From the NCBI GenBank assembly GCA_034434835.1, contig DAOTXX010000123.1, positions 1 through 64,000 of the forward strand: 64,000 nt of DNA, in the 5' to 3' direction. This DNA is from JBGLNJ01 sp034434835 (GTDB lineage Bacteria; Chloroflexota; Anaerolineae; Fen-1058). Below, piece by piece: positions 1 through 7,885 of the stretch. The position numbers and the translations under genes were made by a program. Position 1 is the first letter of the stretch, and each line of letters begins with the position of its first letter. The notes under the pieces are model-generated. The model saw only the letters and a list, made by a program, of their open reading frames with translations. It had not been told where the DNA came from and did no database searches.

Positions 1-16
1 CCCCCCCCCCCCCCCC
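1..16. repeat. poly-C homopolymer at window edge
   Basis: Sixteen consecutive C residues open the window, followed by ordinary sequence. A homopolymer this long is unusual here and sits exactly at the edge, so it may be a contig-end or low-quality artefact. No function is proposed. Confidence 0.6.
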
Positions 17-58
17 TCGACGCTTATCTCAACAGTTCAGTGATCAGCCACTTCCGGT

Positions 59-2071
59 TCAGTAGGGCGCAGGCAGAGGCTTGGTAAAGTCGTTCGAGTC
101 CCACATCGCTTTCATGGCATCCACGTTCTTGGACGTCACGAGGTCCATACCAGAGTCGGTCCAGTCGCCGAATTTCTTGCCGCTGACGATCTTGTCATAG
201 ATCATTTGCACTGTGTCGTAGCCCCAACCCCAGTACTTTTGACCGACCAGGCCGGAAAGGTAGCCTTGCTTCAGATAGTCCAGTTCCACCGGCAGGGTGT
301 CAAAGGACACCGTCTTGACCTTGCCTGCCTTGGCTGCCGCTTCCCACAGTTTCATCGAGCCTTGCTTGGCAAACAACGGCCACAGCCCGACAAAGAACCA
401 ACCGTTTAGATCGGGGACAGCCTGCATCGTCTCTTCTACCACCTGCACGCCCAGGTTGATGTCGTCGTTGCAGGCCACTGTCTTGACGATCTGGATGTCC
501 GGATACTTTTTGATCTCATCCTTGAAGCCGCGTATCCGCTCCTCCAGGTTGGCGGCCCCAGGTACGCCGGTCAACAAGGCCACCTTGCCCTTCGTGCCCA
601 TGGCCCTCACCAGCAGGTCAGCCGCCGCCTTGCCACCGTCGTAGTTGCTCACACCCAGGTAGGTGAAGCGGCCGCTCTTGGGCGAGTCCGAGTCCCACGT
701 CATCACCTCGATGCCCGCCGCCAGCGCCTTCTTGATCGGCGCTTCGCAGCCCGCCGGCTCGTTGCACGAGATGCCAATGGCGTCCACGCCCTTGGCGATC
801 ACATCCTCCACCACCCGCGATTGCTCGGCAATGTCCGAGGCCACCGAACCGACGTATTGTATCTCGACCTTGTAGGGTCCCTTGGCCGTCAGTTCTTCCG
901 CCTTCTTGATCGCGCCAGCGCGGCCAGTCTCAAAGACCGGGTTACCCAACGCCTTGGGAATCCAGGCGATGACGATCTTGTTATCGGCCAACGCCTTGTG
1001 TGTTGGCGCGGCCGCCTTGGGTTCCCAGCCCTTGGTGGTCCATTCGTGCGGGATGCCCTTCTTGTCCAGGGTGGCCTCATAGTCTTTCAGCGTGGCAGCG
1101 GTGACCACGTCCACGCCGGTGTCAATGATGCCATCCTTCACGCCCATGTCCGCAAAGGCCTTGTCCTTCCCATCCTTCGAGATCTTGTAGATGAGTTGGA
1201 CAGACTTGTAGCCCTGGTCGAACTCGCGCTGGGCGACGGTAGCATCAATCACGCCTTCCTTGATCCCGTTGATGATGTCGGTGGTAGCATCAAAGCTGAC
1301 CAGCTTGATGACCCCGACCTTCTTGGCTTCCTTGATGGCGGTAGCCCAGGCAGGACCGTTGTAGGCATACACACCGAACGCGCCAGCCAGATCGGGATTG
1401 GCCGAGATGACCGAGTTTGCCAACGACAAGGCCTGGGCGGCGTCTTCCTTGTCGTTCACCGGCTCCAGCGTTGTGATCTTGGTGCCCTTGACAGCGTCCT
1501 TGAAGCCGTCCGTCCGCTGCAAAGCATTGAGAGCCGTGTCGGAGCCTCGCCCGATGCCGACTTTGCCACCGTTCGGCAGGAGCTTCTTCATCGCCTCGCC
1601 AGCCGCCTTGCCGGCCGAGTAGTTGTCCGTGCCGATATAGACCAGAGACACGGAGCCTTTGACCGGCGGCGTGTCGAGCGTGGTGACGATCAGGCCAGCG
1701 CTAGCTGCCTTCTTCATGACCGGCTCCAAGGCGTTGGGGTCGGAGGGGGCAATCGCAATGCCGGTCACGCCCTGGGCGATGTAGGTCTCCATCGTCTGGG
1801 TTTGGGCGGCCACGTCCTCCTTGGGCGGCACGAAGAAGATGGCCTGGTCATCCTTCAAGCCCAGGTCCTTGGCTGCCGCCCGCACACCCTTTTCCACATT
1901 GCTCCAGTATGGGTGCACCGACTTGCCGATGACGACCACCTTGAACTCTTTAGCGGGGGCTTTGGTTGGCGCCGCCGCCGGTGGTTGAGTTGGCGCCGGC
2001 GCCGGTGTTGCCGCAGGTGCACAGGCAGACACCAAAAGCATGACCACTAGCAATAGACTTGTGCGTTTCAT
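59..2071 (-). CDS. double-headed sugar-binding lipoprotein of an ABC transporter (two fused periplasmic-binding domains)
   Basis: This 670-aa protein should capture a sugar outside the membrane and deliver it to the permease encoded upstream at 3052-4083. The N-terminus is a lipoprotein signal (hydrophobic stretch, then lipobox VSAC at about residue 17) followed by an Ala/Pro/Thr linker. Two ribose-binding-type domains (Peripla_BP_4 family) follow, at about 43-345 and 365-670. Each has its own KVVVIG/KIVIAW first strand, a Q-x6-IAQGV/VIAKGV segment, a 'NYSAGKAAGE' or 'NYDGGKAAAD' segment and a VSFD strand. A normal family member has one such domain in about 320 residues, so this is a tandem fusion of two non-identical copies. 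AGGAGG lies just before the ATG. The substrate cannot be named. Confidence 0.9.
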   Translation of the reverse strand: MKRTSLLLVVMLLVSACAPAATPAPAPTQPPAAAPTKAPAKEFKVVVIGKSVHPYWSNVEKGVRAAAKDLGLKDDQAIFFVPPKEDVAAQTQTMETYIAQGVTGIAIAPSDPNALEPVMKKAASAGLIVTTLDTPPVKGSVSLVYIGTDNYSAGKAAGEAMKKLLPNGGKVGIGRGSDTALNALQRTDGFKDAVKGTKITTLEPVNDKEDAAQALSLANSVISANPDLAGAFGVYAYNGPAWATAIKEAKKVGVIKLVSFDATTDIINGIKEGVIDATVAQREFDQGYKSVQLIYKISKDGKDKAFADMGVKDGIIDTGVDVVTAATLKDYEATLDKKGIPHEWTTKGWEPKAAAPTHKALADNKIVIAWIPKALGNPVFETGRAGAIKKAEELTAKGPYKVEIQYVGSVASDIAEQSRVVEDVIAKGVDAIGISCNEPAGCEAPIKKALAAGIEVMTWDSDSPKSGRFTYLGVSNYDGGKAAADLLVRAMGTKGKVALLTGVPGAANLEERIRGFKDEIKKYPDIQIVKTVACNDDINLGVQVVEETMQAVPDLNGWFFVGLWPLFAKQGSMKLWEAAAKAGKVKTVSFDTLPVELDYLKQGYLSGLVGQKYWGWGYDTVQMIYDKIVSGKKFGDWTDSGMDLVTSKNVDAMKAMWDSNDFTKPLPAPY

Positions 2072-2093
2072 GGTATTCTCCTCCTAAAAACAT

Positions 2094-2148
2094 AGATTGG
2101 CCTAACGCCAGTCGTCGTTAGGCGGTCGAGTAGATTGCAAGCCAATCT
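2094..2148 (-). other. intercistronic nested hairpin between ATPase and binding protein
   Basis: An inner stem (2100-2107 with 2116-2123) lies inside an outer stem (2094-2101 with 2141-2148); the two share two bases, so they may alternate. The structure lies in the 109-bp gap between the ATPase stop and the binding-protein start. In sugar ABC operons such hairpins often raise expression of the binding protein relative to the membrane parts; that role is inferred here. Confidence 0.5.
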
Positions 2149-2180
2149 GCGGTGATTTCCTATACCTCACCTCCTTTCCA

Positions 2181-2972
2181 TCAGTCCACGCCACCAGCAA
2201 AGTCGTCGCGAGCGCCAACGATGTAGGCCACCACCCGCTCGCGGAACTCGTGAATGTCGCCGGCGACAGGACAATCGCAGACCTTGCGCCCGTGGCGCAG
2301 CACCATCAATCGGTCGCTCACCTGGTAGATATCCTCCAAACGGTGACTGATGATGATGATCGAACAGCCCTGCGTCTTGAGCTCCCGCACCAAATCGAGC
2401 ACCTTGCCAATGGCCGCCACACTCAGGGCCGCCGTGGGCTCGTCCATGATGGTGACCTTGGCGTTAAAAGCTGTCGCTCGGCCAATGGCGACCGCCTGAC
2501 GCTGGCCACCGGACAGACTCTCGACTCTCAAGCGCACGGAGGAGATGTCAATCTTGAGACGATCCAGCAGGCGTTGCGTCTCTTGCTCCATGTGACGCTT
2601 GTCCATCACACGGATCGGGCCTAGTTGTGCGCGCACCGTTTCACGTCCCAGGAAAACGTTGGCGGCCACATCAAGGTTGTTGGCCAGGGCAAAGTCCTGA
2701 TACACCATCTCGATGCCCAGCCGACGCGCATCCATAGGCTCGACAATATGCGCCTTCTTGCCTTCGATCAAGATCTCTCCTTCGTCAGGGATATAGGCAC
2801 CACTGAGGACCTTCATCAGGGTAGATTTGCCGGCGGCGTTGTCGCCCACCAACCCCAACACTTCATTGTGGTGCAACACCAGGTCCACCCCGCGCAGCGC
2901 CTGGACCGCACCAAAACTTTTCTTGATATTCCGCATTTCCACGATGGGTGTGGCTTCTGCCATAGGTTTCAT
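2181..2972 (-). CDS. sugar ABC transporter ATP-binding protein, single-domain
   Basis: This 263-aa ATPase energises the sugar importer formed with the permease at 3052-4083 and the binding protein at 59-2071. It has a Walker A motif (GDNAAGKST, about residues 43-51), a Q-loop (VYQDFAL), the signature LSGGQRQAVAIGR, Walker B (VTIMDEP) and the H-loop (IIISHR). It carries one nucleotide-binding domain, like the short FrcA-type proteins, whereas RbsA/XylG proteins have two in about 500 residues. It presumably works as a homodimer. It is the middle gene of a permease-ATPase-binding protein operon, 79 bp after the permease. Confidence 0.93.
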   Translation of the reverse strand: MKPMAEATPIVEMRNIKKSFGAVQALRGVDLVLHHNEVLGLVGDNAAGKSTLMKVLSGAYIPDEGEILIEGKKAHIVEPMDARRLGIEMVYQDFALANNLDVAANVFLGRETVRAQLGPIRVMDKRHMEQETQRLLDRLKIDISSVRLRVESLSGGQRQAVAIGRATAFNAKVTIMDEPTAALSVAAIGKVLDLVRELKTQGCSIIIISHRLEDIYQVSDRLMVLRHGRKVCDCPVAGDIHEFRERVVAYIVGARDDFAGGVD

Positions 2973-3051
2973 CCCTCTAGCAATTTCCTAGGTTCTCACA
3001 GGCTCCCGCGATATACCATGACACCCAAGAGATGGAAGTGGCTCGCAGGAA

Positions 3052-4083
3052 CTAACGCCTGCGATATCGCCGCCATGTGTCGTAGGTAACCGCCACCACC
3101 AGGACAAGACCCAGCACTACATCCTGCAAGTAGGACGACAGGTTGACGAGCACCATGCCGTTGACCATCACGCCCATAATGGCCGCGCCCAAGGCTGCCC
3201 CCAGCACGGTGCCTTCCCCGCCAAAGAGGCTGGTGCCTCCGATGACCGTAGCGGCAATGGCCCACAGCTCATACCCCGATCCGACGACGGGGGTGCCCTG
3301 GCCCAGGCGCGACGCCAGCAAGATGCCCACTATCCCACCCATCACACCGCTGCTGGCGAAGGAGAAAAGACGCACTCGGTCCACATTGATGCCGGACACT
3401 CGCGCCGCCTCGATGTTGCCCCCGACGGCGTAAATATGGCGGCCCAGCGTGGTCGAGTTTAGAATGAAGGCAACGATGAGCGCTACCGCGACAAAGATGA
3501 TGAACATGACTGGAATCTGGTAAAAAGTGCCCTGGCCCAGAACCAGGAAGGGGGAGTCCGAAGGATAGACGATTGGGTAGCCCCGCGTAATGAACGCTGC
3601 TGACCCGCGAGCTATCAACCAGGTGCCCAGCGTGATGATGAACGGAGGAATGTGCAGTTTGGTGACAAAGAGGCCGTGCCACAGGCCCACCAGCCCGGCG
3701 ATGACCAGCACGACGACGATGGCCGGCGCCATGCCAATAGGCGGCACGCCGCCCACTCCTTTCAGCATCAACAGCGCGACCAACACGCCGGTCAGAGCCG
3801 TCATTGAACCGACCGACAGATCAATGCCACCGGTGATGATCACCAGGATCTCGCCCACAGCCAGGAGGCCAAAGGTCGCCACGAAGCGCATAATGACGGC
3901 CAGGTTAGCTGGTTTGAGAAAAACATCAGGCTTTTGCCACCAAAAGAACAAACACAGCAGCAAAAAGGCGACGATGACACTCGCCTCACGGAACTGGAAG
4001 AACGCCAGGACCGCTCTGGCTCCCCGCTGCCTGGACCATGGGCCAGCCTGCGCTGTGTCGGCTGTTGTGATATCCTTGCCCAA
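3052..4083 (-). CDS. sugar ABC transporter permease (RbsC family)
   Basis: This 343-aa inner-membrane permease of the ribose/xylose/fructose (BPD_transp_2) family is the first gene of the operon. Hydrophobic segments run throughout, with family motifs GGIDLSVGSM (about residues 85-94), FIITLGTWLIARG and GGNIEAARVSGI, and the GGTSLFGGEGTVLGAALGA cluster near the C-terminus. The start is a TTG at 4081-4083 with AGGAGG five bases upstream, the best Shine-Dalgarno sequence in the area; no better ATG is nearby. Its neighbours supply the ATPase and binding protein, and no sugar kinase or isomerase is adjacent to suggest the substrate. Confidence 0.93.
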   Translation of the reverse strand: MGKDITTADTAQAGPWSRQRGARAVLAFFQFREASVIVAFLLLCLFFWWQKPDVFLKPANLAVIMRFVATFGLLAVGEILVIITGGIDLSVGSMTALTGVLVALLMLKGVGGVPPIGMAPAIVVVLVIAGLVGLWHGLFVTKLHIPPFIITLGTWLIARGSAAFITRGYPIVYPSDSPFLVLGQGTFYQIPVMFIIFVAVALIVAFILNSTTLGRHIYAVGGNIEAARVSGINVDRVRLFSFASSGVMGGIVGILLASRLGQGTPVVGSGYELWAIAATVIGGTSLFGGEGTVLGAALGAAIMGVMVNGMVLVNLSSYLQDVVLGLVLVVAVTYDTWRRYRRR

Positions 4084-4419
4084 CGTAGCCTCCTATGGTG
4101 GATCATGTGCCAGCCCACGCGATGATGGGCTAGACATTCGGTGGTGTGATCTCAACCTTCGGGTCAACCTCCTCAGGTCGCGCGGAGCAATGTTACAGTT
4201 GCTCTCTGAGCATGAGGGTAGGAGACGTCACTAAAATGCTCGTGGGGAATGCTCACAAATCTTGCTCCTGCCAGGCCAGGGCAGGAATACACAATCTTGA
4301 ACACGTGCTATATCATCACATTAGTAGTATAAGACATTTAGCCCAAGCCACCAGTCATTTTCCCCCTGTCATCCTAGGGGGATTTCCCCTATTCAATTTT
4401 TCCATCTATAATTCCTTCT
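4084..4419. other. divergent regulatory region, no gene seen
   Basis: These 336 bp separate the divergent sugar-ABC operon and the REC-LuxR-REC gene. Open frames here are short and do not resemble proteins. A perfect TATAAT lies at 4407-4412 just before the plus-strand start, and a small inverted repeat (CCCCT and AGGGG arms) lies near 4364-4381. I could not place a convincing -35/-10 pair for the minus-strand operon. Confidence 0.5.
4407..4412 (+). promoter_or_regulatory. candidate -10 box of a leaderless transcript
   Basis: A perfect TATAAT lies seven bases upstream of the ATG at 4420, and there is no Shine-Dalgarno sequence in front of that ATG. Transcription from this box would start at or next to the start codon. 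No good -35 hexamer is present at the expected distance, so an activator or extended contacts would be needed. Confidence 0.45.
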
Positions 4420-5514
4420 ATGGGCAAGACACGGGTGCTGCTGGCGGACGATCACGCTGTCGTACGCGCGGGGATCGCAAAAGCGCTGAGCGAACTGGAC
4501 ACGCTCGAAATCGCGGGCGAGGTGAGCGATGGCCCGACACTCTTTGAGGCGTTAGAGCGCCTGCGCCCTGATTTGCTCGTGATGGATGTGGCGATGCCGG
4601 ACTTTGCGCCAGTGGCCGATGTCAAGCGAATCCGTGACGCTCACCCCAAGCTTAAAATCCTGGTCGTCAGCGCCTATGACGATGACGCTTACGTCGTCGG
4701 TCTGCTCGACGCGGGCGTGGATGGCTATCACCTCAAGGATCAGCCGCTCAGCGATTTGCGGTTGGCGGTGCAGCGGGTGTTGGCCGGGGAGCGATGGCTG
4801 TCCAGTCCGCTGGTGGACAAGCTGCTCCATCGGCAGACGCAGCCCATCGCCGCGCGGCCTACTCCCCGTTTGACTTTACGCCAGCACGATCTTTTGTGCC
4901 TCTTGCAGCAGGGGTACGATAATGCCGCCATCGCGCGCGCGATGAAACTGAGCGTCAAAACGGTGGAAAACCATCTGACCCGTCTGTACCGACAATTGGG
5001 GGTGAGCAGCCGGCTTGAGGCGATGGCTTATGCTGTGGCACATCCAGAAGTACTGGCTATGGCGGGCAGCGTCGCAGCGCAATCGGATAGACCAACGTTA
5101 GCGCAAGACGCCACCTTGTGCGTGCTTATCGTGGATGATAATGCGCGTTATCGCAGCCAGTTGCGGCGAATGATGGGCAAGGCTTGCACTCGATCGCTCA
5201 TCTATGAAGCGGATAGCGTCAAAGAGGCCCTGCGCGTGGCCGGTCAACATCCGATTCAACTCGCATTGGTGGATGTGGTGTTAGGGTCAGATGTCGAGAG
5301 CGGCATCCAGTGCGCGCGTCGCCTGCGCGCGCTCGCCCCACAGATGCGCATCGTGCTCATCAGCGCGTACCCGGATCGCGAGTTTCACCGCCAGGGGCTA
5401 GAGGCCGGAGCTATAGCGTTCGTGGACAAAAAAGATCTGGACGTTGCAACGTTGCGCCAGGTCGTAGAGGACGCCATCCCCTTGGAAGGCGGAAGGATGA
5501 AGGCGGAAGGATGA
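4420..5514 (+). CDS. REC-LuxR/HTH-REC response regulator
   Basis: This 364-aa regulator has a NarL-type layout plus a second receiver at the C-terminus. The first receiver (about 4-120) has LLADDHAVVRAG, the phospho-acceptor Asp in LLVMDVAMP, a Ser in VVSAYDDD and the Lys in YHLKD. A LuxR-type HTH (about 148-205) follows, with LTLRQHDLLCLLQQG and KTVENHLTRLYRQLGV. The second receiver (about 225-345) has LIVDDNARYR, the Asp in ALVDVVLG, Ser in VLISAYPD and Lys in FVDKKD. Both receivers therefore look phosphorylatable. NarL proteins normally end at the HTH near 215 residues. No histidine kinase is nearby. The last ten residues come from a short duplicated DNA repeat. Confidence 0.88.
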   Translation: MGKTRVLLADDHAVVRAGIAKALSELDTLEIAGEVSDGPTLFEALERLRPDLLVMDVAMPDFAPVADVKRIRDAHPKLKILVVSAYDDDAYVVGLLDAGVDGYHLKDQPLSDLRLAVQRVLAGERWLSSPLVDKLLHRQTQPIAARPTPRLTLRQHDLLCLLQQGYDNAAIARAMKLSVKTVENHLTRLYRQLGVSSRLEAMAYAVAHPEVLAMAGSVAAQSDRPTLAQDATLCVLIVDDNARYRSQLRRMMGKACTRSLIYEADSVKEALRVAGQHPIQLALVDVVLGSDVESGIQCARRLRALAPQMRIVLISAYPDREFHRQGLEAGAIAFVDKKDLDVATLRQVVEDAIPLEGGRMKAEG

Positions 5515-5515
5515 A
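5488..5515 (+). repeat. short direct repeat forming the C-terminus of the regulator
   Basis: Two adjacent copies of a GGCGGAAGGATGA-like unit end the reading frame and encode the GGRMKAEG tail, outside the receiver fold. A related inverted copy (TCATCCTT) follows near 5540, so the stretch may also fold as a weak terminator between the convergent genes. Confidence 0.4.
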
Positions 5516-5548
5516 ACTCGGCGTTCCTCCGCTTTCACCTCTCATCCT

Positions 5549-5962
5549 TTATCGGCGAAGCGAGACGATAAATGGAACGCGGTCAAACATCCAGAACCCG
5601 ATCGGCAGGCCGAGGATGGACAGGCACAGCGCATAGGCCGCTTCCATCCACAACGCGCTGAGCCACCAGCCAATGAGCAAAAAGTAGAGTGCGCGCAGCA
5701 AGAGGTTGTACTGCGGCATGTCGGTCACGAGGGTCTGAGTGCCCCAGCTCCGCACGAGATACTCCCTCTCGCCACGCAGGGCGATGACTTCGGGGATGCG
5801 GTTGAGCATCATCACGGCGAGTGGCATCCCGACGATCGTGGCGGTCAAGAACCACGTGACGGCGATCCACGCCTGACCCAGCCACCAACCGACGAGTGCG
5901 AACCACACAAGCTGCACCAGGCAGCCTGGATTTTTCTTGGCGATAATGGTTGCAGTCGTCAT
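5549..5962 (-). CDS. YccF domain-containing membrane protein
   Basis: This 137-aa inner-membrane protein has two copies of the YccF (DUF307) repeat, at about 8-65 and 78-135. Each has a VWFALVGWW- or LYFLLIGWW-like helix and a GMPLAVMMLNRIPEV- or GLPIGFWMFDRVPFI-like segment. The function of the family is unknown. An upstream in-frame ATG at 6052 would add 30 unrelated residues; the start at 5962 is preferred because GGGGAG lies eight bases upstream and the protein then begins MTTATIIAKKNPGC. It is divergent from the DUF881 pair and convergent with the regulator. Confidence 0.85.
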   Translation of the reverse strand: MTTATIIAKKNPGCLVQLVWFALVGWWLGQAWIAVTWFLTATIVGMPLAVMMLNRIPEVIALRGEREYLVRSWGTQTLVTDMPQYNLLLRALYFLLIGWWLSALWMEAAYALCLSILGLPIGFWMFDRVPFIVSLRR

Positions 5963-5994
5963 GTCCATTTCTCCCCAACCCTCCAAGTCTTGAA

Positions 5995-6006
5995 AGTTGA
6001 TCAACT
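5995..6006. promoter_or_regulatory. 12-bp perfect palindrome in divergent region
   Basis: AGTTGATCAACT is a perfect palindrome between the YccF start and the DUF881 promoter. It could be an operator for either gene, but one 12-bp palindrome is weak evidence. Confidence 0.25.
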
Positions 6007-6045
6007 CTACATCCAATACGCAGAAAGAAGCATAAAGTTGCAACG

Positions 6046-6074
6046 TTGACAAAGCACGCCAGGCAGGCTATGAT
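6046..6074 (+). promoter_or_regulatory. strong sigma70-type promoter of the DUF881 pair (apparently leaderless)
   Basis: TTGACA (6046-6051) and TATGAT (6069-6074) are exactly 17 bp apart, close to consensus. The ATG of the first DUF881 gene begins eight bases after the -10 box, so the transcript would start at or within a base or two of the start codon. There is no Shine-Dalgarno sequence. Confidence 0.75.
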
Positions 6075-6082
6075 CATCCACG

Positions 6083-6817
6083 ATGAGACAGCAGCTCGCG
6101 CGCATGAATCTGACGCTGATGCTGATGGCGTTTGCTATCGGGTTGGCACTGGCCTGGCAGCTCAAGGGTCAGCGCGCCTCGCCGCCGGTCGGTTACGCCC
6201 CTGGCGATCCTCGCGACCGCATCGTCAATACGATTGACCAACTCGAAGCCGAACAGGCCGCGCTCAAGTCCGAGATCGCTCGCCTGCGCGCCGAATTGGC
6301 TGCGTATCAGTCTCAAGCCGCTGCCCACACTGACCGTCTGCAAAAGCTGAATCAAGAACTCGACGCGCAGCGCGCCGCGGCCGGGCTGACCGCCGTGCGT
6401 GGGCCTGGCGTCGCTGTCACGCTGGACGATAGCAGCATTCGCAACCTTCCGGCTTCGGCCGAACCCAATGCTTACCTCATCCACGAGTTCGATGTGCGCG
6501 ATGTGGTCAACGTGCTATGGCTGGCCGGCGCGGAAGCCATCGCCGTCAACGACGAACGAATGGTGGGCAACACCTCGGTGTATTGTGTCGGCAGCACCGT
6601 CATGGTCAATACCACACGGCTTTCACCGCCCTACGTCATCCGCGCCATTGGCGAGCCAGGTCACCTCATGGACACGCTACGGAATCCATCTTATCTGGCT
6701 TCCCTGCGGCAAAAGGTCGAACGATACGGCGTCAAGTTTCAGACCACGCAAATGCCCGGGATGACATTGCCGGCCTACAGGGGCGGCTTTTCGGTGAGGC
6801 ATTGTAGTATCCGATGA
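6083..6817 (+). CDS. DUF881 family protein (first of pair)
   Basis: This 244-aa protein has one N-terminal membrane anchor (LMLMAFAIGLALAWQL, about 10-27), a coiled coil (about 48-98, heptads with QLEAEQ, LKSEIARL, LQKLNQEL) and a DUF881 domain (about 105-230) with GPGVAVTLDDSS, ALAG-like WLAGAEAIAVND and YVIRAIGEP. DUF881 proteins (YlxW/YlxX type) are membrane-anchored and in Gram-positive bacteria lie near cell-division genes; their role is not established. The downstream paralogue overlaps by four bases (ATGA), so the two are probably co-translated and may form a heteromer. Transcription is probably leaderless. Confidence 0.88.
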   Translation: MRQQLARMNLTLMLMAFAIGLALAWQLKGQRASPPVGYAPGDPRDRIVNTIDQLEAEQAALKSEIARLRAELAAYQSQAAAHTDRLQKLNQELDAQRAAAGLTAVRGPGVAVTLDDSSIRNLPASAEPNAYLIHEFDVRDVVNVLWLAGAEAIAVNDERMVGNTSVYCVGSTVMVNTTRLSPPYVIRAIGEPGHLMDTLRNPSYLASLRQKVERYGVKFQTTQMPGMTLPAYRGGFSVRHCSIR

Positions 6818-7488
6818 AGACACGCGCGTCTCAGCTTTCGGTCACTTGTGTCGCTCTGCTGATCGGCGTGCTGGTGATGGCGCAGTTTGCCACACAGCAG
6901 CGCATGAACTCGAAGCGCGCGTTCGCCTCTGGGGCGGATGGAGCGCTGCTCATCAGCAACCTCGTGGAAGGCAACACGCGCCTGCGCCAAGAAGTGACCG
7001 AACTGGGCGCCCAACTTGCCAACTATCGCAACGCGACCAATCAGGCCAGGCTGCAAGCGATGACGGACGATCTCAACCGTCTCAAAATCCTCAACGGCGC
7101 CGTCGAGGTGTTCGGGCCGGGCGTGCAGGTCACGCTCGATGGGCCTGCGACGGTGTTGGACTTGCAAGACCTGCTGAATGAGCTGCGGAACGCCGGGGCT
7201 GAAGCCTTGGCGCTCAACGGCCAGCGCATCATCGCTTCATCGGCTATCCTGCCCTTGCCCGATGGCAGCATCGCGATAGACGGCATGGCGACCCGTCGGC
7301 CATACGTCTTTACGGCCCTCGGCGATGCGGCTACACTGAAAACCGCTTTGATGAGACCCGGCGGCCTGCTGGCGGTTTTCTCCAACAGTCGTGAGGGGAT
7401 CACCGTCAACGTCCAACAACGCGAGACTCTCACGGCGCCAGCGCACGCATCCCCCCCGAGCTTTCAGTATGCTGTCTCGGTGAAATAA
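6814..7488 (+). CDS. DUF881 family protein (second of pair)
   Basis: This 224-aa paralogue of the preceding protein has an N-terminal signal/anchor (LLIGVLVMAQFA), a coiled coil (about 50-90) and a DUF881 domain (about 95-205) with GPGVQVTLDGPA, NAGAEALALNGQRI and YVFTALGDAATL. The coil is shorter than in the partner. It starts inside the stop of the first gene (ATGA) and is followed by a strong hairpin terminator. Cell-envelope or division-site function is inferred from family context only. Confidence 0.88.
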   Translation: MKTRASQLSVTCVALLIGVLVMAQFATQQRMNSKRAFASGADGALLISNLVEGNTRLRQEVTELGAQLANYRNATNQARLQAMTDDLNRLKILNGAVEVFGPGVQVTLDGPATVLDLQDLLNELRNAGAEALALNGQRIIASSAILPLPDGSIAIDGMATRRPYVFTALGDAATLKTALMRPGGLLAVFSNSREGITVNVQQRETLTAPAHASPPSFQYAVSVK

Positions 7489-7493
7489 AATCA

Positions 7494-7524
7494 ACCTCCC
7501 GCAGGCTTGGGGCCTGCGGGAGGT
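7494..7524. terminator. bidirectional terminator hairpin
   Basis: A perfect 13-bp GC-rich stem (7494-7506 with 7512-7524) has a 5-nt loop and is followed by CAAAAAG. It lies between the convergent DUF881 and FmdB genes. The A-tract gives a U-tract only on the minus-strand transcript. Confidence 0.75.
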
Positions 7525-7563
7525 CAAAAAGTTACACACCCGCCGAGAGCCTGACGGTGGTCG

Positions 7564-7794
7564 TCACTGCCCACACGTGGAGCACGACCCTCCGCCACAG
7601 GTGGCGCAGCCGCTACCACTTCCTACACCAGAAATCGCTTTGCCTTCGCTGTGAGCGGCAAACACGCTCAACACCCGGCTGGTGTGCTTGCCCTGACACT
7701 TTTCGCAGGCAATCGGCGCATCGGCTTTGCTCATCGGCCTCAACACTTCAAACTTGGTCCGACAATCTGTACAATAATACTCATAAACTGGCAT
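7564..7794 (-). CDS. FmdB family zinc-ribbon protein
   Basis: This 76-aa protein begins MPVYEYYCTDC, the hallmark of FmdB-type zinc ribbons; a second Cys pair (ACEKC) completes the metal site. The C-terminus is Gly/Ser/Cys-rich with more Cys (GCATCGGGSC, STCG). The family was named from a formamidase/amidase operon regulator, but most members have no proven role. It is preceded by GGAGG and its own promoter and is not in an operon. Confidence 0.9.
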   Translation of the reverse strand: MPVYEYYCTDCRTKFEVLRPMSKADAPIACEKCQGKHTSRVLSVFAAHSEGKAISGVGSGSGCATCGGGSCSTCGQ

Positions 7795-7841
7795 CGCTTC
7801 ACCTCCACATCACCGCCGCTAAGAATAGCGGTTTGCCGCTT

Positions 7842-7870
7842 ATTCTACCCGCATTTCCCACCTGCGTCAA
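7842..7870 (-). promoter_or_regulatory. promoter of the FmdB gene
   Basis: On the minus strand, TTGACG and TAGAAT are separated by 17 bp. The leader to the FmdB ATG is about 40 nt and contains a small hairpin with CCGCTA/TAGCGG arms and a GGAGG ribosome-binding site. Confidence 0.6.
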
Positions 7871-7885
7871 CGCATTGAAGGGGAT

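Noticed and set aside
821..2050. 409-aa plus-strand open frame opposite the sugar-binding protein
   Set aside because: It is fully antisense to a well-supported lipoprotein gene, has no recognisable motif and reflects high-GC antisense codon bias.
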